From the NCBI GenBank assembly GCA_905221605.1, contig CAJNDS010002493.1, positions 5,001-57,500 on the forward strand: a stretch of 52,500 nt of DNA, given 5' to 3'. The DNA comes from Symbiodinium natans (lineage: Eukaryota; Sar; Dinophyceae; Suessiales; Symbiodiniaceae). The position numbers and the translations under genes are program-made. The notes beneath the pieces were generated by a model, which did no database searches, had not been told where the DNA came from, and saw only the letters and a list, made by a program, of their open reading frames with translations. Positions 18,136 through 28,521 of this stretch are shown here, piece after piece. The number at the start of each line of letters is the position of its first letter. The stretch's first letter is position 1.

Positions 18136-18759
18136 AAGGAAAGGGCTTTGGGGGTTAGGAGTTGGGGTGTAGGGTTCAGGGTTTTGGGGCTTAGGGGTTT
18201 AGGCGTGTATTTAAGAAGCCTCCCCCCCCCCCCCCCCCCCACAAAAACACACACACACACACACACACACATAAGAATGCAGGACCAGAACTTTTGAGAA
18301 GTGGCCATTCTAGGCTTCACTTAGATCCCTAAGCCCTGCACCCTGGGTCCCGTGGCAAAGCCCTGAACCCTAAACCCTAGACCCTAAACCCCAAACCCTA
18401 AACCCCAAACCCTAAACCTCACACCCTAAACCCTAAACCCTAAACCCTAAACCCCAAACCCTAAACCCTAAACCTCGAACTCAGGAGTGGCAGAACCCCA
18501 CTCCTTGAACCAACCGACTCTGCCATGTTTAGGGCTTCTAAGTTGTTCGGGGCTTCTAAGCAACCTAGGGTGTTTTTTAGGACTTTTAGGGTTCGCTTCT
18601 TGGGTTGTTAGGGTTTTTTAGGGGTGCTTAGGGCTTGTCGGGTTTTTTTGGGGCCTTTAGACCCTAAACCCTAAACCCTAAACCTTAAACCCTAAACCCT
18701 AAACCCTAGACCCTAAGGGCGTATCGGGCTTAGGTCTTAGAAAACCCCCATTGCGGCGC

Positions 18760-18810
18760 CTGGCAAAACACGCCCCTCATCATGTCGCGGACGTTCTTGT
18801 CCCGCCCATC
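18760..18810 (-). CDS. 51-nt exon, repeat copy 2 (DGRDK motif)
   Basis: Reads DGRDKNVRDMMRGVFCQ, entered at CTGCAG|GAT and left at CAG|GCGCCG (GC donor). Same length and phase as 17632-17682. It probably belongs to the minus-strand gene whose upstream exons lie at 19397-21548, although intervening exons near 19.2 kb could not be fixed. Confidence 0.6.
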
Positions 18811-19020
18811 CTGCAGGCGGGCTTTCATTCATTAAACCCTAAACATTAAAACCTAAAAAAAACCTTAAACCCTAAACCCCTAAACCTTAAAGCCGAAACC
18901 CTAAGCCCTAAACCCCAAACCCTGAAGCCTCAATATGGCCTGTAAGGGAGGCTGAACCCAAAAAAGCGGTGAATGAAGGTCTACTCTGGGTCCTGCTTAA
19001 AGGTCGAAATAGTTGAAGTG

Positions 19021-19150
19021 CAGGGTTTAGGGTTTAGGGTTTAGGGTTTAGGGTTTAGGGTTTAGGGTTTAGGGTTTAGGGTTTAGGGTTTAGGGTTTAG
19101 GGTTTAGGGTTTAGGGTTTGGGGTTTGGGGTGTAGGGTGTAGGGTGTAGG
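19021..19150 (+). repeat. TTTAGGG array
   Basis: About fourteen perfect TTTAGGG units followed by GGGGTTT and four GTGTAGG-type variants, showing local spread of a variant heptamer. Confidence 0.9.
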
Positions 19151-19396
19151 GTGCAGTTTAGGGTTTAGGGAGTGTAAAGTTGAAGAGGGTTTCGGTTTCA
19201 GGGATTAAGGATTTTGTGGTTGAGGGTTAAGGTGTCTCGGCCTACAGTTTTCGGAGCAGTTTGGCGGGTGTTCCGTACGATTCGGAGTTGGCGGCAGCCC
19301 GCAAACACTACAAGTTAGCATGCTATGTCCTAAGCCCTAAAAACCCTAAAGCCTGAACCCAGAACCTTGGGGTAGGAGGACACTAAGGGACCCAGC

Positions 19397-21548
19397 CAGG
19401 TAGGTCGAGCCTGCGGCTCCGCCTGGCAAACCCTTAATCCTAAACACTTGGGTTTGAGGGCTTGGAGCCTGGGGCTTAGGGCTGAAAGGGTTTACGGTTT
19501 AGGGTTTAAGGTTTACGGCTTAGGGCTTAGGGCTCAGGGCTTAGGGCTTAGGGTTTAGGGTTTACGGTTTCGGGTTTAGGGTTTAGGGTTCCACACCCTG
19601 AGCCCCAGGATCCTGTCCCATGGTCCTGTGACAAGGAGAAAAGATGGTCACGGTATCTCTCGGGATGCATCCACTGCTGGATGGGGATGCCTGGGCACCA
19701 TGGCTTTTGGGGGTAAGGGTTTGGGGTTTAGGGTTTAGGGTTTAGGGCTCAGGGCTTAGGGCTTAGGGCTTAGGGCTTAGGGCTTAGGGTTTAGGGTTTA
19801 GGGTTTAGGGTTTAGGGTTTAGGGTTTAGGGTTTAGGGTTAAGGGTTTATAGGGTGGGGTGCCCTGCATCCGTCTACTTCGGTGAGCGTCGGGCTCTCGG
19901 ACCCCTATCAAGAGAAAACGCATGGCTTGATGTAGCTTGTGCTCTCAAAATTCTCCGCCATTAACCTGAATCCCTAAGCCGAAAGTTGCGATTTATTCAA
20001 GGGGGCTTAAGGCTTAGGGTTTAGGGCTGATGTCTGCTATCTCTCCTGTCGTGTCTTGTCCCTAAGCCTAAAACTTAAACCCTAAAGGCCCCAAAGAAAC
20101 CCTAAACTGCGATCCGTAATCCCAAAGTCGCGCCAGATTTGCTTAAGAACCCCCCAAAAAAATAATATTCATCCCTTTGTTACCCCTATAAGGACGAAGA
20201 TTTTATTCTTTTTGAGGGGCTCTGAAGCAATTCGTAGTATTCTCGGCAGCACCTCGAAAAAATCGCTCATCACCCTCACACCAATGCGGCCCAATCCTTT
20301 CTGCCCCTAGCCCTGAAGACTAGAGCCCTAAAGCAACGAACCCTAAGCGAACACGCAACACCCGAAAAACTCGAGCTCCGAACCCTTGCGCCCTCAAGCC
20401 CTCGGAAGCAGTGACAACATCCCCCCCCCCCTCCCCGAAACCCTAAACCCTAAACCCTAAACCCTAGACCCTAAACCCTAAACCCTAAAACCCTAAAACC
20501 CTAAAACCCTAAAACCCTAAACCCTAAAACCCTAAACCCCTAAACTAAACCTAGCCCAAGCTCAGACAACCGAGCCTCGCCGGGCCTCTTCCTCGGTCTT
20601 CCGCCGCGCCTCCTGAATTTAGGGTATAGGGTATAGGGTATAGGGTATAGGGTATAGGGTATAGGGTTTAGGGTTTAGGGTTTAGGGTTATGGGGGTTGT
20701 GGAAGTAGGAAACTGGGATTTAGGGCTTATGGGGCTTAAAGCCCTGAGCCTATACCCCAAAACTCCCTGAGCCCCTAAGCCCCGAACCCCGCACCACCGG
20801 GGGCGTGCCCAGCGCACCTCTGCCAGGACCACATGACGCATTGATGGCCGCCTCGGGCCTGATGCGGTTTGGGGTTTAGGATTTACTTGGAGGTTCATGG
20901 GACTTAACAACCAATTATAACTGTACTTGTAACCCTACTTATAATGGGGATAACCCCTACAAGGCCCTTTAGGGGTCTTATAAGTAGGGTTATAAGTACA
21001 GCTATAATTGGTTAGTACGTACCATGAACCTTCAAGTAGGGTTTAGGGTTTAGGGTTTAGGGTTTAGGGTTTAGGGTTTAGGGTTCAGGGTTCAGGGTTC
21101 AGGGTTCAGGGTTTAGGGTTTAGGGTTTAGGGTTTAGGGTTTAGGGTTTAGGGTTTAGGGTTTAGGGCTTAGGGCTTAGGGCTTAGGGCTTAGGGTTCGC
21201 GGGGCGCGGTTGAGAGAATTGGCACGTGCAGACACGCGAGTCGCGATAGGCAGACTTCTACGAGTGCAAAACAGGTTGAGCAGGCTTGGTGAGGCTTTTG
21301 CTCCTAAATTCTAAACCCTAAACCCTAAACCCTGAACCCTAAACCCTAAACCCTGAACCCTAAACCCTAAACCATAAACCTAGACCCTAAACCCTCAACC
21401 CTAAACCTTAAACCCTAAACCCTAAACCCTAAACCCCAAACTCTAAACCCTAAACCCTAAACCCTGAACCCTTATCTGGGACAAACCCCTTAGGTGGCCT
21501 GAGCCATGTTCGGAGGCGGTCTCGCTCTCGCCGTCCCCGGCGAAGATC
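19397..21548 (-). CDS. Unidentified multi-exon gene (eight phased exons)
   Basis: Minus-strand exons, 5' to 3': 21548-21499, 20858-20809, 20612-20576, 20296-20229, 20141-20111, 19904-19863, 19690-19613 and 19422-19397. Segments read IFAGDGESETASEHGS, MRHVVLAEVRW, EARRKTEEEARR (charged, coiled-coil-like), LGRIGVRVMSDFFEVLPR, QIWRDFGITD, VREPDAHRSRRMQ, IPIQQWMHPERYRDHL and GAAGSTYL. All seven junctions are phase-consistent, which chance would rarely give. Resolved donors are GC or GA and most acceptors are AG|G. Introns are telomeric tracts, a type-C palindrome and a type-K element. The 51-nt exons at 18.8 and 17.7 kb may follow. Function is not recognised. Confidence 0.75.
19691..19862 (-). 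repeat. Telomeric-repeat intron (GC-AG)
   Basis: A 172-nt intron starting GCACCCCACCC and ending GGTGCCCAG, consisting almost entirely of CCCTAAA and CCCTAAG heptamers. The flanking exons join in phase (ATG CAG G + GC ATC). It is one of the clearest examples that telomeric repeats form the body of an intron here. Confidence 0.8.
20142..20228 (-). mobile_element. Type-K element forming an 87-nt intron
   Basis: The intron runs from GCTTCAGAGCCCC to GGGGGGTTCTTAAG. The two ends are inverted copies, and a relative lies at 9281-9392. Removing it joins LPRILRI to QIWRDFG in phase 0. The base after the acceptor AG is C rather than G, an exception to the local rule. Confidence 0.75.
20884..21039. 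mobile_element. Type-C palindromic element (best-preserved copy)
   Basis: The left half TTGGAGGTTCATGGGACTTA...TATAACTGTACTT pairs with the right half AGTACAGCTATAATTGG...CCATGAACCTTCAAG across a short GGCCCTTTAGGGG centre. It lies within intron 20859-21498 of the minus-strand gene, next to a telomeric array. Confidence 0.85.
21041..21475. repeat. Opposed telomeric tracts in one intron
   Basis: TTTAGGG units (21041-21195, including five TTCAGGG and four CTTAGGG variants) are followed, after about 100 unique bases, by CCCTAAA units in the opposite orientation (21305-21475). The unique piece between them is open on the minus strand (SAYRDSRVCTCQFS) and might be another exon. Confidence 0.75.
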
Positions 21549-22097
21549 CTCATGCCAGGAGGACTCACGAGGAGTTGAGGTTTTGGGGTTTAGGGTTTTA
21601 GGGTTTAAGGTTTAAGGTTTAGGGTTTAGGGTTTGGGGTTTAGGATTTAAGCATTGGGGTTTAGGGTTTAGGCATTGGGGCTTAGGGTTCGGGGTTTGGG
21701 ACGTAAGGCTTGGCCATCTGGGGCCCCCAGCCCCCAGCCCCCAGCCCCCAACCCCTAGCCCCTAGCGCCAGCCCCCCAACCCCCAGCCCCCCCAGCCCCC
21801 AAGCCCCTGCACCCGAGTGTCTTTTTTCTCGTGTTATCAAAAGACACTTTCCAACAATGCTCTAGGCGCCAACTTCACATGGGAAACTTGCTTCAGGCAA
21901 AACGAAACCCAAATTGTCATAATCTCCAAAATGTTCCTCCACCAAAGGTTCAATTTACTGAAAGCTTCCTAACTAAAATCACACTCCCCCCACTCCCCCC
22001 ACTCCCCTCCCCCCCCTCACTCCCCCCCACTCCCCCACTTCCCCACCCACCCTTGCCGACGAAGGGGGTTAACATTTTAAGTCGGATTGGAGAGCCC

Positions 22098-22530
22098 CTC
22101 CGAATGATAAACTTGCAAGGTTCGGGGCCCAGAGCCCCCACCAAAATGATAAACTTGCAAGGCTCGGGACCCAGAGCCCCTCCCCGAATGATAAACTTGC
22201 AAGGTTCGGGACCCAGAGGCCTCCCGAATGATAAACTTGCAAGGTTCGGGACCCAGAGCCCCTCCGAATGATAAATTCGCAAGGTTCGAGACCCAGAGCC
22301 CCTCCCCGAATGATAAACTTGCAAGGTTCGGGACCCAGAGCCCCTCCCCGAATGATAAACTTGCAAGGTTCGGGACCCAGAGCCGCTCCGAATGATAAAC
22401 TTGCAAGGTTCGGGACCCAGAGCTCCTCCCCGAATGATAAACTTGCAAGGTTCGGGACCCAGAGCCCCTCCCCGAATGATAAACTTGCAAGGTTCGGGAC
22501 CCAGAGCCCCTCCGAATGATAAACTTGATC
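22098..22530. repeat. ~42-bp tandem repeat, about ten copies
   Basis: Units consist of AATGATAAACTTGCAAGG, then TTCGGGACCCAGAGCC, then CCTCC with a small length variation (41-44 bp). Because the unit length varies, all three frames and both strands stay open, which explains the long repetitive frames here. It is unlikely to be coding. Confidence 0.9.
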
Positions 22531-22551
22531 GATTTCAGTATTTAAAAATCA

Positions 22552-22815
22552 CATCAGGCCCTGCAGGGTTTGGGGAAACCTGTCGCTCTGAAGGGTGGGG
22601 AACCCGTCAGGCCCTGAAGGGTTTGGAGAAACCCTTGAGGCTCTGAAGGGTTTGGAGAAACCTTTCAGATCCTGAAGGATTTGGGAAAACCCTTTGAAGG
22701 GTTTGGGGAAAAAACACTTCAGGCCCTGAAGGATTTGAGAAAACCCTTCTGAAGGGTTTAGAAAGACACTTCAAGCCTTGAAGGGTTTGGGAAAACCCGT
22801 CAGGCCCTGAACCCC
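22552..22815. repeat. ~30-bp tandem repeat with palindromic halves
   Basis: About nine degenerate units of TTCAGGCCCTGAAGG followed by GTTTGGGGAAACC. Each half is itself close to a palindrome, so every unit could fold into two small hairpins. It adjoins the 42-bp array directly. Confidence 0.8.
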
Positions 22816-22837
22816 AGACCCCAGAATGTATTTTTTA

Positions 22838-23040
22838 GGGCCCCAAAACCCTAAACCCTAGCCATAAACGCTAGAGTTTAGGGTTTAGGGCCCCTAAACC
22901 CTAAACCCTAACCCTAAACCCTAGAGTTTAGGGTTTAAGGCCCTAAAACCCTACACCCTGACCCTAGAGTTTAGGGTTCAGGACGCCAAAACCCTAAACC
23001 TTAGCCCTAAACCCTAGAGTTTAGGGTTTAGGAACCCCAA
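22838..23040. repeat. Head-to-head telomeric repeat, four tandem units
   Basis: Units of about 50-60 bp each contain CCCTAAACCCTAAACCC followed by TAGAGTTTAGGGTTTAGG, so the two telomeric orientations face each other across AGAG. Four copies with decay. No gene. Confidence 0.85.
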
Positions 23041-24300
23041 ATAGTGGGGGAAAGCAACAGCAGTTCACTTCAGCAGAACCACAACTTGCATTTAAGCAAT
23101 CGCAAAATTATCAAAATTCGGTCAGCTCCCTTCAGGACCTGAAGGCTTTAGAGAATCTTCCAGACCCTGAGATGTTCAGGATCCTTTCTTTCAGAATTAA
23201 ATACCAGATCCCGGTGTAGCAGAAAATATATTATACATCATCAGTCGATTGTAGAGGGTTTGCTCCATGTGTGATCTGTAATTCCAAATCCATACATTCA
23301 CAATTTAATCGTGGAAAATCCCTCATTCCCTACCTGAGAATGCCCGAGCATCATTTTCAGCGTCGCCGTAACGGACAAGAAGAAAGGTACGTGCAAGCCG
23401 GCTCCAGCCCCACAGCCACGGATGCTGGTATTAGGTGCTGGGCAACAAATGATCTTAAATGGCGCTACTGAAAGCAGCCTTCAAAAAATAACGCCACCAA
23501 AGGCAGCCTTAAAAGAAACCCAGTTAAAACACCCAAAAAAAAAGCCCAGTGGGGCTAATTAAAAGGCCCGACCCGCAGCAGTCAACGACCCCCTTGCTCA
23601 CATCTTCTAATCCTAGGTCGTGCCCGTAGGCTAAAATCTATGCCGAACAGATATACATATATGTATATATGTAGCACAACCCAAAAGACGATATTGTGGT
23701 GAGCAAGCGGGCTAGGCCCGTGAAAGTGCAACAAAGACTCTGTATATTTAACCCTAAACCTTCAAACAACTAAAGACAAGTGCCTATTCGAATATCAATC
23801 CACCCGCTACACATGTCTTCCATTTCAATTATAAACTAAAACCAACCCAGCATGGTTACGCGCGACGCCTCGGCACAGGGGGTTCCTCTGCAGCATCTGG
23901 GCACCGACGTGCCGCCCGAGGAACCCCCTGCCCGTCTCGTAGGGGAGTACACAGTTCCGTTTATTATGCAGTTAGCTGCTGCCTTAGCTACGGTTTCACC
24001 GACAACTCGAACTGTGAACTCCCCTAAAATACTGGCCGCGCAGCGGCTTCCGAGACGAGGAGATGTAAGGCAAGGACACCCATTAATGCAGATCTACTTC
24101 AACACTTCTACGCCCGTCCAACCCCAAAGCTAGCATATAAAAACAAGCTACAACCCCGCACTGCGAAACGGAACTATGAACCCACACTCCTCGTCTCGGA
24201 AGCACGCTAGAAAAAAAGATGTCAGTAAAGGCACAGCATGCCGACTTGCAGAGAAAACGAGCAAGGGATCTTTGTCCCTGGGGGGGTATTGAAAAAATGG
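23041..24300. other. AT-rich unique region with nested inverted repeats
   Basis: Perfect inverted pairs include CAGGGGGTTCCTC (23876) with GAGGAACCCCCTG (23919), and CTTCCGAGACGAGGAG (24047-24062) with its complement at 24187-24202. GGGGAGTACACAGTTC near 23943 pairs with GAACTGTGAACTCCCC near 24009. Open frames at 23271-23471 and 23852-24133 overlap these structures and show no recognisable domain. The AAAGGCAGCCTTAAAA motif near 23500 recurs in variant form near 24530 and 24690. Confidence 0.6.
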
Positions 24301-24319
24301 GTAGGATGCGTTAATACAT

Positions 24320-24860
24320 GAATACATTTGTATGTATATATATATATATGTTAGGATTTAGAGTTTAAGGTTTAGGGTTTAAGGCTCAGGGTTGAGGATT
24401 TAGGGTTTAAAGTTTAGGGTTTAGAGTGTAGGGTTTAGGGTTGAAGGTTTTGGGTTTTGGGTTTAAGTTTTAGGGTTTAACGTAGGGCTTAAAGTTTAGC
24501 GTTTAGGGCTTGAAAGGTGAAACGGAGCTTAAGCAGCCTTTAAACAAAATAAGCACTTCAAATTGCTCAATGTTAGTATATGAATAATAGTTCACAACAA
24601 TACACAACATCTCACAACCTACGTCTGGAATCCCAAGATTAGATTTTTGAAGGAAAAACTACATGCACGTGCAAAACTCTTGAAATGGCGCTACAGCAGC
24701 CTTAAAAGAATGGAAAAATGAGGGAGGAGGTATTTATATATATATATATATATCTGTATATATATATATATACACATCAATGTATGTTTGTATAAACAGA
24801 TAGAAATGAAGAATATATCACTCAGTCACCGGAGCCCCTTGCGTCCGGATCGTGATGATC
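24320..24860. other. TA dinucleotide runs and decayed telomeric tract
   Basis: TA-rich microsatellites at 24330-24350 and 24730-24775 flank degenerate TTTAGGG-like sequence (24355-24510). No exon with credible borders was found. Confidence 0.6.
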
Positions 24861-24867
24861 TTCCTCC

Positions 24868-25116
24868 TCATCCTGCTCCCGAGGCAAACGCCTCAGGTGG
24901 CCCAGGTGGGCGACGGTGTCCCAAACCCTTTAATTTGGTCTCCGGAAAAAATACTTTGCTTTGGCGCTTAGCCTTTGCCTTGGCCTCAGCAGTGACTTTG
25001 CGCCACTGTGCGAGTTGCGAGTTTCGCAACTGCATCGTGACCCGATTGCGAGGCATGGGCCTCAGACAGCGGTCACTCCGCTGGTAGTGGCCTGCCGTGC
25101 CACACCAGGAAAACAA
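24868..25116 (-). CDS. Possible exon with zinc-knuckle-like segment
   Basis: A minus-strand open frame reads WCGTAGHYQRSDRCLRP, then an alanine- and lysine-rich stretch (AQWRKVTAEAKAKAKR) and a proline-rich end. The G-H-x6-C spacing recalls the second half of a CCHC zinc knuckle, and an AG|GCCAC acceptor lies just before the histidine, so the first cysteines would be in an upstream exon. The assignment is weak. The plus strand is open too. Confidence 0.35.
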   Translation of the reverse strand: MFSWCGTAGHYQRSDRCLRPMPRNRVTMQLRNSQLAQWRKVTAEAKAKAKRQSKVFFPETKLKGLGHRRPPGPPEAFASGAG

Positions 25117-25204
25117 AGCAAGCGAACAAGCGCAAGAAACAAACAGACCAGCCTCTTACAATTCAAAGGTCGCGCATGCTCACGGCTGGCTCTCAAAGCT
25201 CTCG

Positions 25205-25292
25205 TTTAGGGTTTAGGGTTTAGGGTTTAGGGTTTAGGGTTTAGGGTTTAGGGTTTAGGGTTTAGGGTTTAGGGTTTAGGGTTTAGGGTTAT
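25205..25292 (+). repeat. TTTAGGG array
   Basis: About twelve perfect heptamers, followed by an element-like sequence at 25290-25380 (CTTAAACAATCATAAAAGG...GGCCTACCTAGTATTC) that has relatives at about 42585-42655 and 47580-47650. Confidence 0.85.
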
Positions 25293-25603
25293 TCCTGAAA
25301 TCAGATCCTCTTAAACAATCATAAAAGGAAAATATGAAACATCCCGAGGGCCTACCTAGTATTCAGGAAAGTTGGCAGGTTCTTGAAACCACGGTAGCGC
25401 ATCCGCCTTCTGCTCTCTTCTGCGACATTCATGGTTGTTTATCATCTACTTGTAGGTGCTGGTGTCCTAAACCCTGAACCCTAAACCCTAAACCCTGAAC
25501 CCTGAACCCTAAACCCTAAACCCTAAACCCTAAATCCTAAAGCGAGGTGAGGGTGTGGACCCTAAACCCGAAACTCCAATATCCAAAAAGAGAGCTGAGA
25601 AGC

Positions 25604-25643
25604 TGGAGGATCGAACCGATGGAGTGACGGCGGGTGCCGCTGC
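25604..25643 (-). CDS. Possible exon, unidentified
   Basis: A 40-nt segment reading AAAPAVTPSVRSS with a CCCCAG|GCAGC acceptor and TCCA|GCTTC donor. The plus strand is open as well (AEKLEDRTDGVTAGAA), so strand is uncertain. Confidence 0.35.
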
Positions 25644-26530
25644 CTGGGGGATTTCAGGGTTGGTTACAGTTGCAGGGCTTAGAGGTTTAGGGTTTAGGGT
25701 TTTAAGTTTTAAGGTTTAGGGCTTAGGGTTTAGGGTTTAGGGTCTAGGGTTCAGGGTTTAGAGATCAGATTCTAGACCCCAGAGTAGTAACCTCGGAATA
25801 AGAAGTGTGCCCCCTTTTTGATTCAAACGGGCTTATGAGGGGAACCCAAACCCTACAAAAACGAGGCCGATGGTCCCTCAACCCTCAACCTTAAACCCTC
25901 AACCCTCAACCCTAAACCCTAAACCCTAAACCCTATCATGAAGCCGAACCCGCACTTCTCAAGTCAAGGGCTTTCCTTCCATTTTGGGGTATAAGCTTCA
26001 GGTGGTGCGTGGCATCACGTTTTCTCCAAGCCCTTCATAGGACTCTACCCTAAACCCTAACCCTAAACCCTAAACCCTAAACCCTAAACCCTAAACCCTA
26101 AACCCTAAGGTTGTACCCTTGGGTTGGGGACCCGTATTAAAGGTCCTCTAAGGGAATACGAAGGTCATGTTGGGAGGTACATTAAGGGAACCTCTTATGG
26201 GTACATTCTTAGCAGTACGAGTCTTATCCCCTTGAGCCTTACTAAGCCGCAGCCCTGCTATAAGCCCTCGAAACCCTACACCCTAAACCCTAAACCCCAA
26301 GCCCGAAAAACCCAAAACCCCCGTCCCCACGCCTCTGCGTTGGCTAGGCGAAGGAGAGCCCTCCTGAGCGAAGAAGGCCACTCTCTTCTCCAGACTTGCT
26401 TGTCCTTTAGGCGCTGTAAGCCGTAGACCCTGAACCCTAAGCCCTGAGCCCTAAACCTAAACCCAGGGTACCGGAACCCTAAACCCTAAACCCCAAACCG
26501 CGAGGGCATCGGAAACCCTCAACTGTGGAG

Positions 26531-26569
26531 GGGCTGAGTCTAAAGCGAAAGCAATACCAGGACCGCCAA
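26531..26569 (+). CDS. Possible exon, unidentified
   Basis: After GTGGAG, reads GLSLKRKQYQDRQGLL on the plus strand, with candidate GA or GC donors at CAG|GACC or CAAG|GCC. It is surrounded by CCCTAAA and TTTCGGG repeats. No linked exon found. Confidence 0.35.
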
Positions 26570-26729
26570 GGCCTGCTTTGGCTTGGGGTTTGGGAGTTCA
26601 ATCCCGAAACTCTAAACCCATTTAGGTTTAGGGTTTCGGGTTTGGGGTTTCGGGTTTAGGGCAGCGGAACAGACGGCACGGTACAGCGGGTTGGGATGAA
26701 GGTGTAGACCCATACATAAGCCCAGACTG

Positions 26730-26822
26730 GGCCCTCAACCCTCAACCCTCAACCCTCAATCCTCAACCCTCAACCCTCAACCCTAAAACCTCAACCCTAA
26801 ACCCTCAACCCTCAACCCCAAA
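26730..26822. repeat. CCCTCAA heptamer array
   Basis: About twelve CCCTCAA units, a telomeric heptamer variant locally spread to near-homogeneity. Confidence 0.8.
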
Positions 26823-26934
26823 ACCCTAAACCCGAATGGGTTTTCTAGGGTTACACAGGTTTGGACACTTGAATATATGCTCAGAAGCAACCCGAAGGCC
26901 CGGCAGCCGCCCCAAACCCCATCCCTAAACTCTA

Positions 26935-28135
26935 AACCCTATAGGTTGGGTGTAAGGGTTTAGGGTTTAGGGTTTAGGGTTTAGGGTTTAGGGTTTAGGG
27001 TTTAGGGTTTAGGGTTTAGGGTTTAGGGTTTAGGGTTTGGGGTTTGGGGTTTAGGCTTCAGGGTTTAGGGCTTAGGGTTTAGGAGTCCCCCCTCACACTA
27101 GCAGTCCTTGATAGGGAACATAACAACCCCCCCCCCACTATAATGCCACAATTAGTGTTAGTATAAGGAGGAACAACCCAACCTATAGACCTCATAAACC
27201 CTATCAACCCTATAAACCCTACAAGCCCGATAAACCCGATAAACCCTTAAAGCCCTAAAACCTGTAAACCCTGCAAAGCATTAGAAACCCCGAAGCCTAT
27301 GAGCCCTAAACACCCTGAGCCCTAAACACGCTGAACCCTAAACCCTAAACCTAAACCCCAAACCCCTACAAAACCTCAAACCCCTGCAGAACCCCCAAAG
27401 TCCAAGAGTCCAAGACCCCCCCAGAGCCGTACCCTGAACCCTGACCCCTAAACCCTAAACCCTAAACCCCAAACCCTAAACCCGAAACCCTAAACCCTAA
27501 ACCGCTCTAAAACCTCAGAGCCCTTCATCCCGCAACAGCCGGGGGGGCGGCCGGAGGCCGATCCATCCTCGAGGCTGGATCGGCTTGGGGGGGAGAGGGG
27601 ACTTTTAGGGTTTAGGGTTTAGGGTTTAGGGTTTTTTTGAGGATTTTAGGGACTTTAGGGATTTTAGGGCTTTTTTGGGGGTTTGGGGACCTTAGGGCTC
27701 CGGGGGGGGGGGGGGGGGGGTTTGGGGTTCAGGGATTCTAGGGGCTTCAGGGATTTGAGGGCAGGGACGTTGGGGACTTTAGGGGTTTTCAGGTATTTGA
27801 GTTTGGGGAGTTTAGGGCTTTCAGGGATTTAGGGTTTTAGGGTTTGGGGTTTAGGGATTTTAGGGATTGCAGGGCTTGGGGTTTTGGGTCACAGGTGTTG
27901 ATTGGGTTCGGGCTTGGGGTTCGGCTTTAGGGTTAGGGCTTAGGGTTTTAGGCTTTAGGGTTGAGGGGTCCGGGGTTCTGCCGCGCTTTGGGGGCTTGGG
28001 CGTTGGATTTAGGGCTTTGGGGGTTTGAGTGGGTTTTGGCGCTTGAGGTTAAGGCTGGGGGAATGCGAGTTGCTGGGCCAGGGGTTTAGGGTTGAGGGTT
28101 TAGGGTTTAGGGCTTAGGGTTTAGGAGCTTCTAAG
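26935..28135. other. Telomeric and G-rich sequence without a gene
   Basis: A TTTAGGG array (26955-27040) is followed by a type-E element copy (27087-27180), then CCCTAAA-rich sequence to 27510. From 27600 to 28110 comes G/T-rich sequence built on TTTTAGGGGAC and TTTGGGG words, with a poly-G run at 27703-27720. A hairpin with arms GGCCGATCC/GGATCGGC lies at 27555-27583. No supported exon. Confidence 0.55.
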
Positions 28136-28139
28136 CGGT

Positions 28140-28215
28140 CAAGAACCCCATCTCCTTCAAAGCTCGCTCGGCTTTGTAGTTGGAGGAAGCGCGGTCGGTG
28201 CAAACATGCCGCACT
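28140..28215 (-). CDS. Possible exon, unidentified
   Basis: A minus-strand segment reading RHVCTDRASSNYKAERA then LKEMGFLTA, bordered by telomeric tracts. A stop TAG or a GACC|GCTTAG donor follows. The acceptor TTCCAAG is followed by T. Protein-like but unassigned. Confidence 0.4.
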
Positions 28216-28224
28216 TGGAATAAT

Positions 28225-28293
28225 TAGGGTTTAGGGTTTAGGGTTTAGGGTTTAGGGTTTAGGGTTTAGGGTTTAGGGTTTAGGGTTTAGGGT
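28225..28293 (+). repeat. TTTAGGG tract between two exon candidates
   Basis: Ten perfect heptamers separating the minus-strand open segments at 28140-28215 and 28294-28521. Confidence 0.85.
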
Positions 28294-28521
28294 GTCCATC
28301 GAACGCTGAACTTCCGGCACGAGCTGTGTGGACTCCAGCGAGCACTGACGTGTGTCTTCGCCTGTCGTGCGGTCCGTGCACTCAGCCAACGGGTTCGGCC
28401 ACTGCTCAGTCTTCAAGCAGTTGGCAAAGGAACCCAATCGCAGCGGGTTGACCTGTGGAACCTGATCCAAGGGCTGGTTTTGCGCGGTGAAGAGCTCACA
28501 TCCTCCGTCCATCTGCTGCAC
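28294..28521 (-). CDS. Possible exon, unidentified
   Basis: An unusually long non-repetitive minus-strand open segment for this window. It reads ELFTAQNQPLDQVPQVNP and later FANCLKTEQWPNPLAECTD. The 3' end meets the telomeric tract at ATG|GACACC (GA donor). A GACGGAG|GATG acceptor near 28507 would fit. No family recognised. Confidence 0.5.

Noticed and set aside
22077-22646. Possible CRISPR-like array because of regular ~42-bp periodicity
   Set aside because: The whole unit is repeated with no unique spacers, and the surroundings are clearly eukaryotic. It is a plain tandem repeat.
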